64,000 bases of DNA. Source: Arthrobacter sp. ov118 (GTDB lineage: Bacteria > Actinomycetota > Actinomycetes > Actinomycetales > Micrococcaceae). Below are positions 50,786 through 59,552 of the stretch, piece by piece. The first letter of the stretch is position 1. Each line of letters starts with the position of its first letter. Location: positions 33,713 through 97,712 of the forward strand of contig NZ_FPAY01000013.1 of NCBI RefSeq assembly GCF_900116495.1. The letters are read 5' to 3'. Under the pieces are notes generated by a model. It worked only from the letters and a program-made list of their open reading frames with translations, was not told the DNA's origin and did not search any database. The translations under genes and the position numbers were made by a program.

Positions 50786-50972
50786 GCTGGCGAACCTTCG
50801 TGTGGTTTGGATTTGGGCGTCCTTATGGGACCTATTGAATTTACCGTCTTTGGCCGTGCTCTCACCGCCGCCCCGGCACCGCGGCCGTGAGAGCATGGTG
50901 GCAGTTTGCTAACTAGAACGGAGTGTCGGCAGCGGTTTGTCCGACCCGGCGCGCTTGGGAAGGGAAAATTTC
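50786..50972. promoter_or_regulatory. Divergent promoter region between the permease and the Lrp/AsnC regulator
   Basis: A 187-bp gap that must hold both promoters and probably the Lrp/AsnC site. I see no strong palindrome. GGGAAGGGA before ATG 50973 is the ribosome-binding site of the regulator. Confidence 0.4.
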
Positions 50973-51446
50973 ATGGACGTCGATCCGCTGGACGCCAAAA
51001 TTGTCCGATTCTTCACTGATTCGCCAAGGGCGTCCGTTCTGGAGGCCTCCCGGGTGCTGAAAGTTGCCCGGGCCACCGTCCAGTCGCGCCTGGACCGGAT
51101 GCAGGACTCCGGCGTGATCGGTTCGTGGGTGCCGCAGCCGGACCCGGCGCACTTCGGCTTCCCGGTGGTGGCGTTTTGTTCCCTGACCATCAACCAGGAT
51201 CTGGGGCACGACGCCGTCGTCGAGGCCCTCGCCGAGATCCCGGAACTGATTGAGATCCACACCGTCTCCGGCAGCTCGGACCTGATGGCCCGCATAGCCG
51301 CCCGCTCCAACCCGGACCTGCAGCGCGTGCTCGATGCCATGATTGCCACCCGGACCGTGCTGCGGTCCTCCTCGGTGATCGTGCTCAATACTCACTTTCA
51401 GGGTCGCACCCTGCCGCTCCTTGAAGCCGCTGCCCGCGGCCGGTGA
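50973..51446 (+). CDS. Lrp/AsnC family transcriptional regulator
   Basis: A 157-residue protein from ATG 50973. The helix-turn-helix is LDAKIVRFFTDSPRASVLEA continuing SRVLKVARATVQSRLDRM; the ligand-binding RAM domain has IPELIEIHTVSGSSDLMARI. Such regulators sense amino acids. Divergence from the amino-acid permease suggests that gene as its target. A tandem repeat array starts at the stop codon. Confidence 0.93.
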   Translation: MDVDPLDAKIVRFFTDSPRASVLEASRVLKVARATVQSRLDRMQDSGVIGSWVPQPDPAHFGFPVVAFCSLTINQDLGHDAVVEALAEIPELIEIHTVSGSSDLMARIAARSNPDLQRVLDAMIATRTVLRSSSVIVLNTHFQGRTLPLLEAAARGR

Positions 51447-51505
51447 GCGCAGGCCGGTGAGCCAGGCCGGTGAGCGCAGGGCGGTGGGCGCAGACCGGTG
51501 AGCCG
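51438..51505. repeat. 13-14 bp tandem repeat, about five copies, including a stop codon
   Basis: Units of the type GGCCGGTGAGCGCA begin at the end of the Lrp/AsnC gene; the TGA inside the first unit is the actual stop codon, and the same GGTGA or GGTGG recurs in each copy. Confidence 0.75.
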
Positions 51506-51525
51506 TTCTGCCGCCGGCCGGCGGG

Positions 51526-52170
51526 CTAGACGACGCTCAGGTTTCCGGGCAGGCCCGTCCGGCCGGTGAGCAGGAGCAGCAGCTCGCCGACGGAGGGCAG
51601 CCGGGAGCCGATGGCTCCGGCGAGCTTCAGGGACGCGGCGAGCGCCGGGGTCAAGGAGGTGGGCGGCGGTAGCCCCAGGGCGCGCGCCAAGTCCAGGGTG
51701 TGCACGGCCAGCTCGAAGGTGCGGGTCGGAAGGTAGTCGATGAGCCTCATCGCACCGGCGGGGGTGGCCACCACGGCGTCGTCCGGCGTGTTCCTGACGA
51801 GGGCGGTGACGCGTTGGACCACTTCCCGCACCGCTGCCGCCGGGTCCGCACCCAAGGCTTCCCCGGTTTCCTTGCCACGCTGCGCTATGGCGTCCGCCGA
51901 GGTGGCACCCCGGACGGCCAGGAAGTATTCCACCGGGCCCGCCACCAGCTCCCCGGTGGCCGGGGTGCGGAGGTAAGTCTCCACGGTTGTCAGGGCGCGG
52001 CTCGTATGGCCTGTCAGTGCCCGGACATCCCATTCGCCCAGTGCCTGCCGCGACCAGGCCTGAGGCGGCACCTGGCCGGAGAGTTCCAGGAATGCCTGGG
52101 CCGCTCCCGCGTAACAGGCCCTCACTGCTTCTGCGTCCACGGCGTCGATGTCTCCAGCGTCGATGTCCAT
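51526..52170 (-). CDS. Mycothiol-dependent maleylpyruvate isomerase-family protein (DinB-like)
   Basis: A 214-residue protein. The N-terminal MDMPI-type helical bundle has the metal-binding pattern GEWDVRALTGHTSRALTTVE (WDVRxLxxH), with the later LPTRTFELAVHTLDLARALG supplying further histidines. Family members are mycothiol-dependent thiol transferases or isomerases; maleylpyruvate isomerase itself needs a specific partner pathway, which is not seen here. A TATAAA lies eight bases before the ATG. It points to a mycothiol-producing actinobacterium. Confidence 0.88.
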   Translation of the reverse strand: MDIDAGDIDAVDAEAVRACYAGAAQAFLELSGQVPPQAWSRQALGEWDVRALTGHTSRALTTVETYLRTPATGELVAGPVEYFLAVRGATSADAIAQRGKETGEALGADPAAAVREVVQRVTALVRNTPDDAVVATPAGAMRLIDYLPTRTFELAVHTLDLARALGLPPPTSLTPALAASLKLAGAIGSRLPSVGELLLLLTGRTGLPGNLSVV

Positions 52171-52275
52171 AGCCCCGATTTATACCGTTGCCGGCAGCGG
52201 CGCACAAGCACGGTCCGCCCGCTGGAGCCGGTGGGTTACCTGACACATTTTGCGCCCGAGCGCCACGGTCGTATC

Positions 52276-52306
52276 ATTAGTTCTAGTCAACATGACCATA
52301 ACTAAT
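52276..52306. promoter_or_regulatory. Palindromic operator upstream of nrtR-nadABCS
   Basis: A 31-bp near-palindrome centred on 52291. ATTAGTT (52276-52282) pairs with AACTAAT (52300-52306), and inside it GTCA (52286-52289) pairs with TGAC (52293-52296) on the same centre; 12 of 15 base pairs match. It lies 66 bp upstream of nrtR and is the expected target of NrtR. Confidence 0.75.
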
Positions 52307-52371
52307 CCGGCGGTCGGCCGGAGCTGTCCGGGCCTCCCATCGCGGGACCGGCCCGGGACCTCAGAAAGTGG

Positions 52372-53091
52372 GTGGGTCCCGTCTACACCACCGCAGCCAA
52401 CGTCTCGGAGCGCCAGCTTGCTCCGCCGTCGCTGGCCATCTCGACCGTGATCTTCGCGCTGCGGCCCAGCGAGCGGTCCGGCCGTCCCACGCTGTGGATC
52501 CCGCTGGTGCGCCGGATCCGCGAGCCGTTCAAGGGTCTCTGGGCCCTGCCCGGCGGCCCACTCACGCACTCCGAGTCCCTCCAGGATGCCGCCTCCCGGA
52601 ACCTGCGCGAGACTACCGGCCTGGCCCCGAACTACCTCGAGCAGCTCTACGCCTTCGGAGGGCTGCACCGCTCGCCCAGCCAGCGGGTCGTCTCGATCGT
52701 GTACTGGGCGCTGGTTCAGCCCACGGAAGCCGCGCTCGCGGACGAATCGGAGAATGTGCGCTGGTTCCGCGCCGACCGGCTCGGCGAGCTCGCCTTCGAC
52801 CACAACACGATCATCGACTACGCCCTCTGGCGGCTGCGCAACAAGATGGCGTACGGATCCATCGCGTACCACCTGCTCGGCGAATACTTCACGCTGGCCC
52901 AGGTCCGGGAAGTCTACGAGGCCGTCCTGGACCGCGAGCTCGATCCGGCCAACTTCCGCCGGCAGATCAAAGCCGCCCCCGAAATCGAAGAAACCGATCA
53001 ATACCTGCAGGGCGGAAAGCACCGCCCGCCCCGCCTCTACCGCTTTACCGGCCGCCCCGGCCTTGACCCAGACAACAGGAGCACACCATGA
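52372..53091 (+). CDS. nrtR: NrtR-type Nudix-related regulator of NAD biosynthesis
   Basis: A 239-residue protein. Residues about 20-140 are a Nudix domain; the box reads GGPLTHSESLQDAASRNLRE with TTGL following, where the catalytic REUxEE is degenerate (RNLRET), consistent with a ligand-sensing rather than hydrolytic role. The C-terminal 80 residues (ALWRLRNKMAYGSIAYHLLG, FTLAQVREVYEAVLDRELDP) are the winged helix of NrtR. NrtR proteins repress NAD genes and are released by ADP-ribose or NAD-related ligands. The gene heads nadA-nadB-nadC-nadS and overlaps nadA by four bases. Confidence 0.92.
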   Translation: MGPVYTTAANVSERQLAPPSLAISTVIFALRPSERSGRPTLWIPLVRRIREPFKGLWALPGGPLTHSESLQDAASRNLRETTGLAPNYLEQLYAFGGLHRSPSQRVVSIVYWALVQPTEAALADESENVRWFRADRLGELAFDHNTIIDYALWRLRNKMAYGSIAYHLLGEYFTLAQVREVYEAVLDRELDPANFRRQIKAAPEIEETDQYLQGGKHRPPRLYRFTGRPGLDPDNRSTP

Positions 53092-54395
53092 GCAGCGTCA
53101 ACACGGCAATCCAGCTGATCACGCGCGAGCAGGCCGCCGCCACGGCAGGCGGGGCCGCGGCCAACACGTGCAGCCCCGCGCTGGCCCGCGGGCCGTGGGA
53201 CTTCGACCTCGCCGAGGCCCTCGCGGGAACGCCCGCCTACGGCCCCGGCGCCTCCGCGGCCGACGTCGCCCCGGCGTCGACCCCGCGGCAGGGGCAGCTG
53301 CCGGAGGAGTACAAGCTGGCCAGCGACGCCGAGCTCGACGCGCGGATCCGGGCCGCCAAAGCGGCACTGGGGGACCGCGCCGTCGTCCTGGGACACTTCT
53401 ACCAGCGCGACGAAGTGATCCAGTACGCCGATTTCGTGGGCGATTCCTTCCAGCTCGCCAACGCCGCCCTGACCCGTCCCGACGCGGAAGCCATCATCTT
53501 CTGCGGCGTCCACTTCATGGCTGAGACCGCGGACATCCTCTCCCGGCCCGACCAGGCCGTGATCCTGCCCAACCTGGCGGCCGGCTGCTCCATGGCGGAC
53601 ATGGCGGACATCGATTCGGTGACCGAGTGCTGGGAACAGCTGGCGGAGGTGTTCGGCACGGAGCCCGACGCCGACGGCCGGGTTCCGGTCATTCCGGTCA
53701 CCTACATGAACTCCTCCGCCGCGCTCAAGGGCTTCTGCGGGGAGCACGGCGGGATCGTCTGCACCTCCTCGAATGCCGCCACCGTGCTGGAGTGGGCGTT
53801 CGAACGCGGCCAGCGCGTGCTGTTCTTCCCGGACCAGCACCTGGGCCGCAACACCGCCAAGGCCATGGGCGTCCCGCTGGACCGGATGCCCATGTGGAAC
53901 CCGCGGAAGGACTTCGGCGGCAACGATGAGCAGACCCTGCGGGACTCCCGGGTGATCCTCTGGCACGGTTTCTGCTCGGTCCACAAGCGTTTCAATGTCG
54001 GCCAGATCGAAAAGGCGCGTGCCCAGTTCCCCGGCGTCAATGTGATTGTGCACCCGGAATGCCCCATGGAGGTGGTGGACGCCGCCGACTCCGCCGGTTC
54101 CACGGATTTCATCAAGAAGGCCATTGCCGCAGCCACCGAACCCACTACGTTCGCGATCGGCACCGAGATCAACATGGTGAACCGGCTGGCTGCTGAATAC
54201 CCGCAGCACACGATTTTCTGCCTGGACCCCGTGATCTGCCCCTGCTCCACGATGTACCGCATCCACCCCGGCTACCTTGCCTGGGTCCTGGAAGCGCTCG
54301 TCCGGGGTGAGGTGGTCAACCGCATCACTGTTGACGACGGCGTGGCCGCCCCGGCGAAGGTGGCGCTCGAACGCATGCTGGCGGCGCGGCCGTGA
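53088..54395 (+). CDS. nadA: Quinolinate synthase A
   Basis: A 435-residue 4Fe-4S enzyme that condenses iminoaspartate with dihydroxyacetone phosphate. The core begins AVVLGHFYQRDEVIQYADFVG, the three cluster cysteines are in EAIIFCGVHFMAETADIL, IVHPECPMEVVDAADS and DPVICPCSTMYRIHPGYL. About 70 N-terminal residues precede the core and are low-complexity. ATG 53088 overlaps the nrtR stop (ATGA). First enzyme after NadB in the de novo pathway. Confidence 0.97.
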   Translation: MSSVNTAIQLITREQAAATAGGAAANTCSPALARGPWDFDLAEALAGTPAYGPGASAADVAPASTPRQGQLPEEYKLASDAELDARIRAAKAALGDRAVVLGHFYQRDEVIQYADFVGDSFQLANAALTRPDAEAIIFCGVHFMAETADILSRPDQAVILPNLAAGCSMADMADIDSVTECWEQLAEVFGTEPDADGRVPVIPVTYMNSSAALKGFCGEHGGIVCTSSNAATVLEWAFERGQRVLFFPDQHLGRNTAKAMGVPLDRMPMWNPRKDFGGNDEQTLRDSRVILWHGFCSVHKRFNVGQIEKARAQFPGVNVIVHPECPMEVVDAADSAGSTDFIKKAIAAATEPTTFAIGTEINMVNRLAAEYPQHTIFCLDPVICPCSTMYRIHPGYLAWVLEALVRGEVVNRITVDDGVAAPAKVALERMLAARP

Positions 54396-56098
54396 CCAGG
54401 CGGCTCGTGATTGTCGGCAGCGGGATTGCGGGACTCTACGCCGCCCTGCTTGCCTCCGAGCCGGACGCCGGCCGGAACGTCGAGGTGGTCCTGCTGAGCA
54501 AAGGGTCGCTGGAGCAAAGCAACACCTTCTATGCCCAGGGCGGGGTCTGCGCCGTCCTCGCGCCGGAGGAAGCCGCCCCCGGGGACTCCGTGGCCGCCCA
54601 CATCGCCGACACGCTCGCCGCGGGTGCCGGGCTGAACGACGCCGAGGCCGTGCGCGTCCTGTGCACCGAGGCCGCCCGCGATATCGCCGGCCTGTCACGC
54701 TACGGGGTGCACTTCGACCTGGGTCCCGACGGCGGGCCGGCGCTGGGGCTCGAGGCCGCGCATTCGGCACCACGCATCCTGCACGCCGGCGGGGACGCCA
54801 CGGGCGCGTGCATCGCCCGGGGGCTCGTCGCCGCCGTCCTGGAACGCGCCGTCCTGGAGCGCGCCGGCCAGGGCCGGCTCCGCGTGGAAACCAGCGCGTT
54901 CGTCACCGAACTCCTCACGACACAGACAGATGGGGCACAGACAGACAGTACGACGCCGGCCCGGGTCACCGGGGTGGCCTACCTGGGCGGCGGCCGCCTC
55001 CAGCGACTAGCTGCCGACGCCGTCCTGCTCGCCAGCGGGGGAGCAGGCCGGCTGTTTGCCCGCACCAGCAATCCCTCCGTTGCCACCGCCGACGGACTGG
55101 CCCTGGCCTGGCGCGCCGGCGCCGGGGTGCGCGACCTCGAGTTCTTCCAGTTCCACCCCACCACCCTTGCCGCCGAGGAGATCCCGGGCGGACCGCCGGC
55201 ACTGCTGATCTCCGAAGCGGTCCGCGGCGAGGGAGCGGTGCTGCTGGACGCCGCAGGGTACCGCTTTATGCCCGACTACCATCCGGAGGCCGAACTCGCC
55301 CCGCGCGACGTCGTGTCCCGGAGTATCGCCCTGCATCTGGCCGCCACGGGGGCCGCGCCGGACAGCCCGGTCTACCTGGACGCCCGCGGCATTGAGACCG
55401 GCCGCGGCGCGGGCTTCCTCCTGCGGCGGTTCCCGACCATCACAGCGGCGACCCTCGCTGCCGGGTATGACTGGACCACCCAGCCGATCCCCGTATCTCC
55501 GGCCGCCCACTACTGGATGGGCGGAGTATGCACCGATCTGCGGGGCCGCACCTCCGTCCCGGGCCTGTACGCCGCCGGTGAGGTCGCCCGCACCGGTGCC
55601 CAGGGCGCAAACCGGCTGGCGAGCAACTCGCTGCTGGAGGGCCTCGTGTTCGGCCGCCGCGCCGTCGAGGACTTCCTGCGCGCCGCGCCATCGCACGGCA
55701 CCACTGCTCCGCGTGCTCCCCACGATCTCCCAAACCTCGCAAGCCCGGCAACGCCCGAAAACGTTGTGGAGTCTGCATCCGTGCCCGAGGTTTTCTCGCG
55801 CGACGCTCTTCGGCGGTTGATGACTGCGAACGCCGGAGTCATGCGCAGCGGGGAGCAGCTACGGGCGGCGGATGCCGTGCTTGCTGCCTGGGCCGCCGTC
55901 GTCCGTCCTGAGAGGGTGACGGACGCAGCGGATCCGGGGGAGCACGAAGATCGCAACCTGCTCCTCGCGGCCCGCCTCCTTGTGGCCGCGGCCCTGAACC
56001 GGGCGGAATCCGTCGGCGCCCACTACCGGGCAGACACCGCATCATTGACCTCCGGTGGCCGGCATCCGGCCACCGCCCGCTCCATGCAAAGGATCTAG
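54392..56098 (+). CDS. nadB: L-aspartate oxidase
   Basis: A 568-residue FAD enzyme that makes iminoaspartate. The dinucleotide fold is RRLVIVGSGIAGLYAALLAS, followed by SNTFYAQGGVCAVL, and the active-site region contains SAHYWMGGVCTD-type sequence (PAAHYWMGGVCTDLRGRTSV) and GLYAAGEVARTGAQGANRLA. The start is GTG 54392, overlapping nadA by four bases (GTGA). The C-terminal part (GVMRSGEQLRAADAVLAAWA) is the usual helical domain. It passes its unstable product to NadA. Confidence 0.97.
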   Translation: MTRRLVIVGSGIAGLYAALLASEPDAGRNVEVVLLSKGSLEQSNTFYAQGGVCAVLAPEEAAPGDSVAAHIADTLAAGAGLNDAEAVRVLCTEAARDIAGLSRYGVHFDLGPDGGPALGLEAAHSAPRILHAGGDATGACIARGLVAAVLERAVLERAGQGRLRVETSAFVTELLTTQTDGAQTDSTTPARVTGVAYLGGGRLQRLAADAVLLASGGAGRLFARTSNPSVATADGLALAWRAGAGVRDLEFFQFHPTTLAAEEIPGGPPALLISEAVRGEGAVLLDAAGYRFMPDYHPEAELAPRDVVSRSIALHLAATGAAPDSPVYLDARGIETGRGAGFLLRRFPTITAATLAAGYDWTTQPIPVSPAAHYWMGGVCTDLRGRTSVPGLYAAGEVARTGAQGANRLASNSLLEGLVFGRRAVEDFLRAAPSHGTTAPRAPHDLPNLASPATPENVVESASVPEVFSRDALRRLMTANAGVMRSGEQLRAADAVLAAWAAVVRPERVTDAADPGEHEDRNLLLAARLLVAAALNRAESVGAHYRADTASLTSGGRHPATARSMQRI

Positions 56099-56100
56099 CC

Positions 56101-57066
56101 ATGACAGCAACCGCTGCACCGGAAACCATGCCCGCCCGCGCCGCCGCGCTCGCCGGGAGCCTGCCAGAAGCCGCCGTGCTGGCCGTGCTCCGTTTGGCCC
56201 TGCAGGAGGACGCCCCGTACGGCGACATCACCTCGCAGACCCTCATCCCCGCCAAGACCCGCGCGACGGCGGTACTCAACGCCCGCGTTCCCGGCGTGTT
56301 CAGCGGCGGCGAGGTCTTCGCCACGGCGATGAAGCTGGCTGACCCGGGCGCCGTCGTCGAACTCCTGGTCAACGACGGCGAGGCCTTTGCCGCCGGTACC
56401 GTCCTGGCCCGGGTGACCGGCGATGCCCGCTCGGTGCTGCTGGCCGAACGCGTGGCACTGAACCTGGTCCAGCGGATGAGCGCGATCGCCACCAAGACGG
56501 CGCGGTTCGTGGAGCTTGTCGAGGGCACCAGGGCACGGATCACCGATACCCGCAAGACGACGCCGGGGCTCCGGGTGCTCGAACGCTACGCCGTGCGCTG
56601 CGGCGGGGGCGCCAACCACCGCTTCAGCCTCTCCGACGCCGTCCTCGCCAAGGACAACCACCTGGCCGTCCTCACCGGCGGCGACCCGGCCAAACTGACC
56701 GCGGTGCTGCGCAGCGCCAAGGCACAGCTCGGCCATACGACGCACTTTGAGGTGGAAGTGGACACCATGGAGCAGATCGAGCCGGTGCTCGCCGCCGGGG
56801 TGGACACCATAATGCTGGACAACTTCTCCCTTACCGAGCTGGCCGCCGGCGTCCGGCTCGTAGGCGGCAGGGCACGGGTCGAGGCCAGCGGCAACGTCAA
56901 TCTCTCCACCGTGGCGGACATCGCGGCCACCGGCGTGGACGTCATCTCGATCGGGTCCCTGACCCACAGCGTCTCGGCCCTGGACCTCGGGCTCGATATT
57001 GAGTTCGCGGGGCCGGCGATTGCGCTGGCAGGTACGCCTGGCGGCACCGGTCCGGCGGCCGGCTGA
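56101..57066 (+). CDS. nadC: Nicotinate-nucleotide pyrophosphorylase (carboxylating)
   Basis: A 321-residue enzyme converting quinolinate and PRPP to nicotinate mononucleotide. Signature segments are LQEDAPYGDITSQTLIP, LNLVQRMSAIATKTARFVEL, TRKTTPGLRVLERYAVRCGG and NHRFSLSDAVLAKDNHLAVL, with FEVEVDTMEQIEPVLAAGVD later. It starts two bases after nadB. Length slightly above average because of N- and C-terminal extensions. Confidence 0.97.
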   Translation: MTATAAPETMPARAAALAGSLPEAAVLAVLRLALQEDAPYGDITSQTLIPAKTRATAVLNARVPGVFSGGEVFATAMKLADPGAVVELLVNDGEAFAAGTVLARVTGDARSVLLAERVALNLVQRMSAIATKTARFVELVEGTRARITDTRKTTPGLRVLERYAVRCGGGANHRFSLSDAVLAKDNHLAVLTGGDPAKLTAVLRSAKAQLGHTTHFEVEVDTMEQIEPVLAAGVDTIMLDNFSLTELAAGVRLVGGRARVEASGNVNLSTVADIAATGVDVISIGSLTHSVSALDLGLDIEFAGPAIALAGTPGGTGPAAG

Positions 57067-57074
57067 GGCGCACC

Positions 57075-58223
57075 ATGATTTTCCTCGACGCCGCGGCCAC
57101 CACCCCAGTCCGCCGTGAAGTGCTGGAGGCCATGTGGCCCTACCTCACGGGCGAGTTCGGCAACCCGTCAAGCCATCACGGCTTGGGGGAGGCGGCTGCC
57201 ACGGCGCTCGCCGCGGCCCGGGCCACGACGGCCAAGGCCATGGGCTGCCGGACCGGGGAAGTCGTCTTCACCTCCGGCGGCACCGAAGCGGACAACCTCG
57301 CCGTCAAGGGCATCGCCCTGGCCCGACGCGCCGCCGACCGGCACCTGGACCGGGTGGCGATCAGCGCCGTCGAACATCCCGCCGTGGAAGAATCCGCCCG
57401 GTATCTCGCACGTGTCCACGGCTTCGCCGTCGACGTGATCCCCGTGGACCAGTACGGGCAGGTGAGCGAAGAAGCCCTTGCGGAGGTGCTTGGTCCCCGG
57501 ACGGCGCTCGTCAGCATCATGTACGCCAACAACGAGGTCGGCACAGTCCAGCCCGTCGCCCGGCTCGCGGCTCTGGCCCGTGCCCTCGGAATCCCGTTCC
57601 ACACCGACGCCGTCCAGGCCGCCGGCTGGCTGCCGCTGGACGCTGGCACGTTGGGCGTGGATGCGCTGAGCATTTCCGGCCACAAACTCGGTGCGCCCAA
57701 GGGCAGCGGCGCGTTGTTCGTGCGCGGAAGAACCCGGATTGAACCCCTGGTCCACGGCGGCGGGCAGGAACGCGGCCGCCGGTCCGGGACGGAAAACGTC
57801 GCCGGGGCAGTGGCGCTGGCGACGGCGCTGACGCTCGCCCGGGACCCGGCCGAGCGCGTCGCCGCCCTCCGGGACGAGTTTATCGAGGCGGTGCTAACCG
57901 GTGTTCCCGGGGCGGAGCTCACCGGGCACCCCACCGAGCGGCTGCCCTCGGTGGCATCCTTCTGTTTCCCCGGCACCAGCGGCGAGTCCGTGCTGCTGGA
58001 ACTCGAACGCCAGGGCGTGATCTGCTCCAGCGGATCGGCGTGCGCGGCGGGGTCGGACGCGCCGTCGGCCGTGCTGCTGGCCATGGGCATCGAACCCGAG
58101 GTGGCGCAGACGGCCGTGCGCTTCAGCTTCGACTCGACCGTGACCGCCGACGAGCTCCGCCAGGCGGCGGCCGCGGTCCGCACCGCCGTCGGCGGCGTCC
58201 GCTCCCTCCGCACCCCCTCCTGA
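57075..58223 (+). CDS. nadS: NifS/IscS-type cysteine desulfurase of the NAD operon (NadS-type)
   Basis: A 382-residue PLP enzyme. It starts MIFLDAAATTPVRREVLEAM; the PLP lysine is in SISGHKLGAPKGSGALFVRG and the persulfide cysteine in GVICSSGSACAAGSDAPSA. Its place directly after nadC, nine bases away, matches the dedicated desulfurase that supplies sulfur for the NadA iron-sulfur cluster in related bacteria; the dedicated role is inference. The stop at 58221-58223 is followed at once by a hairpin shared with the convergent gtrA gene. Confidence 0.92.
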   Translation: MIFLDAAATTPVRREVLEAMWPYLTGEFGNPSSHHGLGEAAATALAAARATTAKAMGCRTGEVVFTSGGTEADNLAVKGIALARRAADRHLDRVAISAVEHPAVEESARYLARVHGFAVDVIPVDQYGQVSEEALAEVLGPRTALVSIMYANNEVGTVQPVARLAALARALGIPFHTDAVQAAGWLPLDAGTLGVDALSISGHKLGAPKGSGALFVRGRTRIEPLVHGGGQERGRRSGTENVAGAVALATALTLARDPAERVAALRDEFIEAVLTGVPGAELTGHPTERLPSVASFCFPGTSGESVLLELERQGVICSSGSACAAGSDAPSAVLLAMGIEPEVAQTAVRFSFDSTVTADELRQAAAAVRTAVGGVRSLRTPS

Positions 58224-58295
58224 CCCCCGTTGCGCTATCAGGTATGGCGGTCACCGAGCACTCTAGGGAGCCATAACTGATAGCTCAACGCGGGG
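58224..58295. terminator. Hairpin filling the gap between nadS and gtrA
   Basis: Imperfect arms at 58226-58248 and 58270-58294 (CCCGTTGCGCTATCA-like against GATAGCTCAACGCGGG-like, with gaps) occupy the whole 72-bp gap between convergent genes. It shares the CAACGCGGGG core with elements A and B but in the opposite orientation. Confidence 0.7.
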
Positions 58296-58778
58296 TTAGC
58301 GGTGACGGGCGCGGCGGAAGATCCAGTGCCGCAGCATCGTGAAGCGCACGGCCGTGGCGGCGAAGCCGGAGAGGGTGGTGGTCCAGAGCTCGTCGGCCAC
58401 CGTGGCCGCGGGCCGGAGCCAGTGCAGGACGGCCAGGCTGCCGCCGGTGAGCAGCAGCGCCACCAGGATCACGACCAGGCCGTTGAGGTGGTCGCGCTTC
58501 ATGCGGCGGCGTTCGGTGATCTTAAACGTCAGGCGCCGGTTGAGGGCGGTGTTCATGAACGACGTCAGGATCAGGGCCGCCGCGTTGGCTGGCTGGGCTC
58601 CGAACCAGGGCCTGGACAGCGCGTACAAGGCCAGCGACGTCAGAGTGCAGACAATGCCCACGCCGGTGAACCGGATGAGCTGCCGGACCACGGGGTACCG
58701 GAGGATCCCGCGGTGGCGGTTCTGCCGGCGGACGACGGCGGTGGAGACGGGGGAGTGCTGTTCGAGCTGGGACTCCAT
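58296..58778 (-). CDS. GtrA family membrane protein
   Basis: A 160-residue protein with four helices: QLIRFTGVGIVCTLTSLALY, NAAALILTSFMNTALNRRLT, LNGLVVILVALLLTGGSLAV and WTTTLSGFAATAVRFTMLRH. The FTGVG start and MNxxLNRRLTF pattern match GtrA. Family members flip or assist lipid-linked sugars in polysaccharide synthesis. ATG 58778 lies four bases after the DUF1684 stop, suggesting an operon though no functional link is known. Confidence 0.9.
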   Translation of the reverse strand: MESQLEQHSPVSTAVVRRQNRHRGILRYPVVRQLIRFTGVGIVCTLTSLALYALSRPWFGAQPANAAALILTSFMNTALNRRLTFKITERRRMKRDHLNGLVVILVALLLTGGSLAVLHWLRPAATVADELWTTTLSGFAATAVRFTMLRHWIFRRARHR

Positions 58779-58782
58779 CCGC

Positions 58783-59457
58783 TCAGTACAGCTCGCCCAC
58801 GGGGATGTCCACCGCCAGCCGGTTGGCCGGACCCGCCAGGGGGCAGGCCCAGGCTTCGTTGTAGGCGCAGGACGGGTTGTAGGCGAAATTGAAGTCCAGG
58901 ACGAATTCGGCCTTCGGTCCTGAGCCGCGCACGCCGTGGAACGCGCCCTTGATGGTATCCAGCAGGTACCGTCCCGCGCCGTAGCTGCCGCCTGGCTGGC
59001 CGGCGGTGGCGTCACGGAACGGCACGAAGATGCCGCCGCCGTAGCCCTTGAGTTCCCACACGGCGAGCTGTCCCATCTCCGGAAGGTCGAAGGTGCCCAG
59101 CCGGACGAACCGGACCAGGCCGTCCGTCCCGGTCTCCACATTCATCTCCCGGCCCGCACCCTCGTGCGTCAGGGGGACATGGAACCGGTAAATCGGATCA
59201 TAGTCCGCCGTCTTCAGCCCGCCGAAGCTTGCCTTGGCCTCAGCCGTCAACGCCGAGGCCGGATGCGTGCCAAACATGCGGTCCCGCTCCTGGCGCCAGT
59301 AGGAATGGGCCTCGGCGGGGCTGTCCGCCGCGATCTTCCGCGTGGCGGCGTAGAGGGCGAAGGTCCGCAGCCGCCAGTCCGCGATGTCGAGGGCCGACAT
59401 ACCCGCAACGTCGCCCTGCTCCCCAAAATGCGTTCCGTCTGAGTGCTGTTCGGCCAT
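58783..59457 (-). CDS. DUF1684 family protein
   Basis: A 224-residue protein. The sequence has DWRLRTFALYAATRKIAADS, then HSYWRQERDRMFGTHPAS, and near the end FVLDFNFAYNPSCAYNEAWA with CPLAGPANRLAVDIPVGE, which match DUF1684. These cytosolic proteins of unknown function occur widely. ATG 59457 lies 6 nt after TACGCT on its strand, so the start is well fixed. It is upstream of gtrA and divergent from a lipoprotein gene. Confidence 0.92.
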   Translation of the reverse strand: MAEQHSDGTHFGEQGDVAGMSALDIADWRLRTFALYAATRKIAADSPAEAHSYWRQERDRMFGTHPASALTAEAKASFGGLKTADYDPIYRFHVPLTHEGAGREMNVETGTDGLVRFVRLGTFDLPEMGQLAVWELKGYGGGIFVPFRDATAGQPGGSYGAGRYLLDTIKGAFHGVRGSGPKAEFVLDFNFAYNPSCAYNEAWACPLAGPANRLAVDIPVGELY

Positions 59458-59463
59458 GCCCCC

Positions 59464-59469
59464 AGCGTA
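59464..59469 (-). promoter_or_regulatory. -10 hexamer of the DUF1684 gene
   Basis: TACGCT on the minus strand lies 6 nt before the ATG at 59457. Confidence 0.65.
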
Positions 59470-59552
59470 TCGGCTTTCCCGGCGCGGAAAGTCGGCCTGC
59501 GCTTCCGCGCCGGACTCGCCGACCCATCATCGGCGATGGGCCAGGCCCCCGC

